A stretch of 43,448 bases of DNA, taken from Chara braunii. Lineage: Eukaryota; Streptophyta; Charophyceae; Charales; Characeae. The notes under the pieces were generated by a model, which was given only the letters and a program-made list of their open reading frames with translations, was not told where the DNA came from and ran no database searches. The position numbers and the translations under genes are program-made. Below, one piece after another: positions 41,465-43,448 of this stretch; the stretch's first letter is position 1; each line of letters starts with the position of its first letter. The stretch spans positions 4,419,361-4,462,808 of the forward strand of contig BFEA01000031.1 of the NCBI GenBank assembly GCA_003427395.1, read 5' to 3'.

Positions 41465-42440
41465 GGAGATGGATGGGGATGGGCCATTTGCGAAAGGGCT
41501 TTACATTGGGGGATGAAGCTCCGCTCGCACGTTTAGATGGTAGCTCTTTGATCACTCGTGGTGTTTTCTCGATTCATTTGAGTGTGACTAGGCAATTGCT
41601 CCTTCCAATATGCAGGCAGTCCAGGGAGTTCATTGGAGATTTAACTTCTTTTCCTGTGTAGGCCAAGCGTCATCCATTGGACAACACACCTTTTCACTAG
41701 GTGCAGCTATTCTAGACAGTTTCTACTACATCCTCGGGGTGCGGTGACGCCGCCCAACCCCTAGCCCCTACAATTTTTTTTTTTTGCTTAAAGCTTCGGC
41801 GTAGCATTCACATCATTCATGGGCGCCCTTAGTCTTTCAGGGCTTTGCATTGCACGCACACATCCATCATGCCAAATCACATCTGGTCATTCATCCTTTA
41901 CCCAAGCATTCAACCCTCAAACCCTTCCCGCATTCATAGTTTAGGCTAAGTCCGAGTCTTTCCCTTGTCCTTTTTCCCACCCTTGCCCGCATTCCGCGGA
42001 TCTAGTCCCGCTCGAACCTTCCCAAGCTACTCACCTGCGCAAGACCACACAAAGCAAGGACCAAGTACAATCCCTATTGGGGTCAACACATCGCCCCTTC
42101 CCACAAGTCTAAGTTGTCCTTTCTCTTCCAGTTCTCTTATGTGTTCCCTTTCCTTCCCCGCAAGCAAGCCATGCAACCACCGTAGTCATGCAGTCGGGGA
42201 AAATGGTTGAGTCAAACTGACCTTATCACAAGACCTTACTCCTTTCCGCTTTCCCAGACACTCACAAAAGTTCGGTACCTTTCCTTCTCAGTGGCACAAG
42301 GGACCGGCGACCCTCCCCTTGCCCTCGCTTTCCACCAAGTGAGGATCGAGTTCTTTTACCGTTCGTTTCCTGACAATGTAACAAGGGAGGGGGATAGTTA
42401 GTCATGTACCAAGGAGGGGAGGGGAGAGAGGGGTACAGGT
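41465..42440. other. Gene-free stretch, expected gypsy leader and 5' LTR
   Basis: This lies upstream of gag on the minus strand, where leader, primer-binding site and 5' LTR should be. I find no TGGTATCAGAGC-type primer site and no match to the region at 26.2-27.57 kb. A T13-like run sits near 41771-41783. Short frames here have no domain. The 5' end may be replaced by other DNA or lie outside what can be matched by eye. Confidence 0.4.
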
Positions 42441-42625
42441 TAGGTGCATAGGGAACGAAAGAAGAAGAGAGAGAGAGTGAGAGAGAGAGGAGGAGAAAGA
42501 GAGAGAGAAAGGGAGAGAAGGAGAGAGGGAGGGAAAGGGAGAGAGGAAGAGGGAGGGAAAGGGAGAGGAAGAGGGAGGGAAAAGGAAGAAGAGAGAGGGG
42601 GAGAAGGAGAGAGGGAGATACTTCT
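42441..42625. repeat. GA-rich microsatellite
   Basis: About 185 bp of nearly pure purine, (GA)n with GGGA and GAAG variants. The open frame through it (Arg/Glu/Gly only) is an artefact. Confidence 0.95.
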
Positions 42626-42725
42626 TCCGTCCTAACCGACTTCGCTCCTTGATCTATCCTAATCGACCCTACCTAAGGTCCCTCGCGCCCCTTGGGACCC
42701 CCTACGCCCTTTAAGCGGATGAGGG

Positions 42726-43448
42726 TGCTAGTGGCGGAAGAAGGTGTGAGGTGCTTGGTTATGGCGGGCGGGTGTAGGTGACGGAGGAGGAAGAAGGTGT
42801 GAGGTGGTTGGCTCTGGTGGATGGGTGTAGGTGGCGGAGGAGGATGGAGGTGTAAGGTGGTTGGCTATGATGGATGGGTGTAGCTGATGGTGGAGGAAGA
42901 AGGTGTGAGGTGGTTGGCTATGGTGGATGGGTGTGGGTGACGGAGGAGGAAGAAGGTGTGAAGTGGTTGGCTATGGTGGGTGGGTGTAGGTGAAGGTGGA
43001 GGAAGAAGGTGTAAGGTGGCCGGCTATGTTGGATGGGTGTGGGTGATGGAGGAGGAAGAAGGTGTCAGGTGGCCGGCTATGTTGGATGGGTGTAGGTGAA
43101 GGAGGAGGAAGAAGGTTTGAGGTGGTTGGCTATTGGTGGGTGGGTGTAGGTGGATGAAGAAGGTGTAAGGTGTCCGGCTATGGTGGATGGGTGTGGGTGA
43201 CGGAGGAGGAAGAAGGTGTGAGGTGGTTGGCTATGGTGGGTGGGTGTAGGTGAAGGAGGATGAAGAAGGTGTAAGGTGTTTGGCTATGGCGGATGGGTGT
43301 GGGTGACGGAGGAGGAAGAAGGTGTAAGGTGGTCGACTATGGTGGATGGGTGTAGGTGATGGAGGAGGGAGAAGGTGTGAGGTGGTCGGATATGGTGGAT
43401 CGGTGCGGGTGATGGAGGAGGAAGAAGGTGTGAGGTGGTCGGCTATGG
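42726..43448. repeat. 54-bp minisatellite, about 13 copies, runs off window
   Basis: The unit reads about GTGACGGAGGAGGAAGAAGG, then TGTGAGGTGGTTGGCTATGG, then TGGATGGGTGTAGG. Variants (TGGCCGG for TGGTTGG, ATGTTGG for ATGGTGG) mix along the array. Units are mostly 54 bp, with a shorter copy near 43140. The array has no start codon and is cut by the window end, so neither coding nor full size can be judged. Confidence 0.92.

Noticed and set aside
1-43448. tRNA and rRNA genes
   Set aside because: I looked for the GGTTCGAATCC-type arm and for rRNA landmarks and found none I could support by eye. A covariance-model search would settle it.

Overview
This 43.4-kb window looks like repeat-dominated nuclear DNA of a eukaryote. 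I see no bacterial operon, rRNA gene, tRNA gene or CRISPR array. The mix of a gypsy-type LTR retrotransposon with a chromatin-free integrase C-terminus, a non-LTR (L1-type) fragment, short inverted-repeat elements, a Ulp1-type SUMO protease gene and long satellites fits a plant or streptophyte alga. A charophyte such as Chara is my best guess from the style of the repeats and proteins, but nothing in the sequence proves it. Isolated N bases show a draft assembly.

Layout, left to right. (1) 1-7225: a satellite array of about 79 copies of a 91-bp monomer in two monomer types, with a higher-order period of about 3.2 kb, ending in a 194-bp GAA/AAG purine tract. (2) 7435-8741: unique-looking non-coding DNA with four hairpins. 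(3) 8742-14600: LTR-like DNA made of a 1.4-kb GC-rich block with a 52-bp minisatellite, then two diverged tandem copies of a unit of about 2.1-2.3 kb. (4) 14600-17760: unassigned DNA and a 5' piece of an L1-type LINE (ORF1-like frame plus a broken endonuclease), with no reverse transcriptase. (5) 18323-22833, minus strand: a putative gene or transposon gene ending in a Ulp1/C48 peptidase with a complete catalytic set. (6) 22880-26200: four successive tandem-repeat families sharing a CAACACGA core, the first made of near-perfect palindromes. (7) About 27570-41464, minus strand: one long decayed Ty3/gypsy element in the order gag, zinc knuckle, protease, RT, RNase H, integrase, plus an extra ORF of about 650 codons downstream of integrase. 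(8) 42440-43448: a purine-rich microsatellite and a 54-bp minisatellite that runs off the window.

The gypsy element is the backbone of the right half and has been hit three times. A 4,834-bp LTR-like insertion (32101-36934; ends TGTCGGGAC...CTCGACA; 4-bp GCGT duplication) splits RT from RNase H. Its right end is homologous to the tandem units at 10-14.6 kb, so it is most simply a solo LTR of a related family. Two 522-bp AT-rich inverted-repeat elements (38597-39118 and 40071-40592) split the protease and gag frames. When the three insertions are discounted, the gag-to-integrase frame is continuous apart from scattered stops, one A-run frameshift and a degraded RNase H-integrase linker. The RT active site reads YMDN instead of YxDD and the zinc knuckle has lost a cysteine, so the element is dead.

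The most interesting items are the extra downstream ORF, which starts inside the integrase frame and carries a SUMO-interaction-like motif; the Ulp1 gene with its 3' minisatellite; the palindromic CAACACGA arrays beside that gene; and a GGAAGCGCTGCC motif that has been amplified independently, at different periods, inside several LTR-like units.
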